This document shows, piece after piece, positions 13,732 through 14,418 of a stretch of DNA of 14,418 nt (the first letter of the stretch is position 1; every line of letters begins with the position of its first letter). The position numbers were made by a program, and so were the translations under genes. The stretch covers positions 1-14,418 of the forward strand of contig JASHRR010001211.1 of the NCBI GenBank assembly GCA_030037185.1, written 5' to 3'. Under the pieces are notes generated by a model. That model saw only the letters and a program-made list of their open reading frames with translations. It ran no database searches and was not told the DNA's origin. The DNA comes from Xanthobacteraceae bacterium (GTDB lineage: Bacteria; Pseudomonadota; Alphaproteobacteria; Rhizobiales; Xanthobacteraceae).

Positions 13732-13750
13732 GGCGGCGTCCTTCGCCGCC
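13732..13750 (+). terminator. GC-rich hairpin after DUF992 copy 2
   Basis: A seven-base stem, GGCGGCG / CGCCGCC, with loop TCCTT, 51 bases after the stop. It corresponds to the hairpin at 7577-7598. A loose T-rich patch (CTTTTATT) comes about 20 bases later. Confidence 0.5.
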
Positions 13751-13989
13751 CCCGGCTACTCCAAATCAACTTTTATTCATCGACGTCGATACCCGAATGT
13801 ATGCTTTCACCAACGCTCACCAGCGTTCAAGATTTGTGTCAAGCTCTATTAGCGGTCGTCGCTTTTTGATTGCGCGGTGGGCATTAGAAAATTGGCAGGC
13901 ACAATTGATCAAGGGCCATGCCAGCGTCTGACATTGGCGTCCGCCTACGATCCCTGTGGAGCTGGCGAACAAGGGGGATAGATCCGCTG

Positions 13990-14418
13990 TGTTTCTAGCA
14001 GACTCCTATGGATATCGTCCGGGGAAACCGCGCTCGATGCTGTTGGTGTCACGCGTGAGCGATGCCGGAGATATGACTGGGTTCTGGAGTTTGATATCAA
14101 AGGACTGTTTGATAACATTGACCACGCACTCTTGCTGCGGGCTGTCCGGAAGCATGTGACGTGCAAATGCGCGTTTGCTCTACATCGAACGATGGCTAAC
14201 GGCGCCTATAGAGCAGAACGACGGAACCGTGGTTGAACGCAAACGTGGCACCCCGCAAGGCGGTGTCGTCAGCCCGATTCTATCGAACCTGTTTATGCAC
14301 TACGCATTCGACCCTGGATGGTACGGACGCATCCTGACCTCCCGTGGTGTCGGTATGCAGACGATGGTCTGGTGCACTGCCGGACCGAGCAAGAAGCTCA
14401 AGCCCTGAAGGCCGAGCT
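13990..14418 (+). pseudogene. ltrA: group II intron reverse transcriptase/maturase, frameshifted, runs off the end
   Basis: The central reverse transcriptase domain of a bacterial group II intron-encoded protein, which copies and helps splice its own intron. Blocks in order: DSYGYRPGK (from 14001), then after a shift ALDAVGVTRERCRRYDWVLE and FDIKGLFDNIDHALLLRAVR (RT block with the first catalytic Asp), then after a second shift LLYIERWLTAPIEQNDGTVV, ERKRGTPQGGVVSPILSNLF and MHYAFD, then after a third shift WMVRTHPDLPWCRYADDGLV (catalytic YADD) and HCRTEQEAQALKAE at the window edge. The N-terminal part before DSYGYRPGK is missing or unrecognisable. With three frameshifts in 0.4 kb it cannot make a full RT here. 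The maturase and endonuclease domains, if present, lie beyond the window. Confidence 0.85.

Larger units (their letters stand above)
13075..13751 (+). repeat. DUF992 repeat unit, copy 2
   Basis: The second copy of the unit at 6911-7600, in the same orientation about 6.16 kb away. It begins directly after the adh remnant and ends at the GC-rich hairpin. Confidence 0.8.

Noticed and set aside
13812..13827. Hairpin AACGCT-CACC-AGCGTT as a terminator
   Set aside because: Only six pairs, no T-run, and too far from a gene end. The hairpin at 13732-13750 is the better candidate.
14090..14101. Palindrome TTTGATATCAAA as an operator
   Set aside because: Spacing is wrong for FixK/FNR and it encodes the conserved FDIK of the reverse transcriptase.
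1..14418. CRISPR arrays, tRNA or rRNA genes, toxin-antitoxin or phage defence modules
   Set aside because: No regularly spaced repeats, no tRNA-like cloverleaf or rRNA segment, and no defence domain were recognised on either strand.

Overview
The window looks like the chromosome or symbiosis/accessory island of a high-GC alphaproteobacterium, most probably Bradyrhizobium or a close relative. This rests on GC-rich codon use, on the protein families (SagB-type nitroreductase, DUF992, CBS-BON, MQWQP small protein, UBP zinc finger beside a thioredoxin-reductase-like protein) and on FixK/FNR-type operators. The genus is inferred from memory of these families; no search was run.

The main message is a partly decayed low-oxygen regulon. 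Exactly five perfect TTGA-N6-TCAA boxes were found by reading the whole window (about 0.2 expected by chance with even base composition). All five lie outside intact genes and upstream of start codons: 517-530 (Gly/Tyr-rich secreted protein), 2540-2553 (cytochrome c), 6932-6945 and 13092-13105 (two DUF992 paralogues) and 10836-10849 (small MQWQP protein). One-mismatch boxes occur at 434-447, 12812-12825 and 9276-9289. Intact genes are a small cysteine-rich secreted protein (-), the Gly/Tyr-rich secreted protein (+), a SagB-type nitroreductase (+), a periplasmic cytochrome c (+), PstB (-), DUF992 copy 1 (+), a CBS-CBS-BON protein (+), a 62-aa coiled-coil protein (+), a 63-aa MQWQP protein (-), a succinate-semialdehyde-type aldehyde dehydrogenase (-) and DUF992 copy 2 (+).

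Between them lies a graveyard of metabolic genes typical of the same kind of cluster: a DltE-type short-chain dehydrogenase (1754-2240), an NRAMP metal transporter (3257-3975), a UBP zinc-finger protein and thioredoxin-reductase-like flavoprotein (5926-6655, minus), a phosphate acetyltransferase tail (7680-7945, minus), the N-terminus of a transhydrogenase alpha subunit (10846-11160, minus) and the N-terminus of a zinc alcohol dehydrogenase (12885-13058). Each is recognisable only by joining two or three reading frames or is truncated. Mobile-element debris comprises a possible IS630-type transposase scrap (about 9985-10060) and a frameshifted group II intron reverse transcriptase that runs off the right end (13990-14418).

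Layout: 1-1020 divergent secreted-protein pair with two boxes and a terminator; 1095-2240 nitroreductase and broken dehydrogenase; 2540-3187 cytochrome c; 3257-4129 broken metal transporter and a small broken ORF; 4462-5265 PstB; 5926-6655 broken UBP/flavoprotein pair; 6911-7600 DUF992 repeat copy 1; 7680-8979 Pta scrap and CBS-BON; 8980-9780 no recognisable gene; 9789-10801 coiled-coil protein, transposase scrap and MQWQP protein; 10846-13058 pntA scrap, aldehyde dehydrogenase and adh scrap; 13075-13750 DUF992 repeat copy 2; 13990-end intron RT. No wholly new system is demonstrated. The most distinctive points are the box-carrying DUF992 duplication, the operator network outliving its target genes, and a predicted leaderless transcript.
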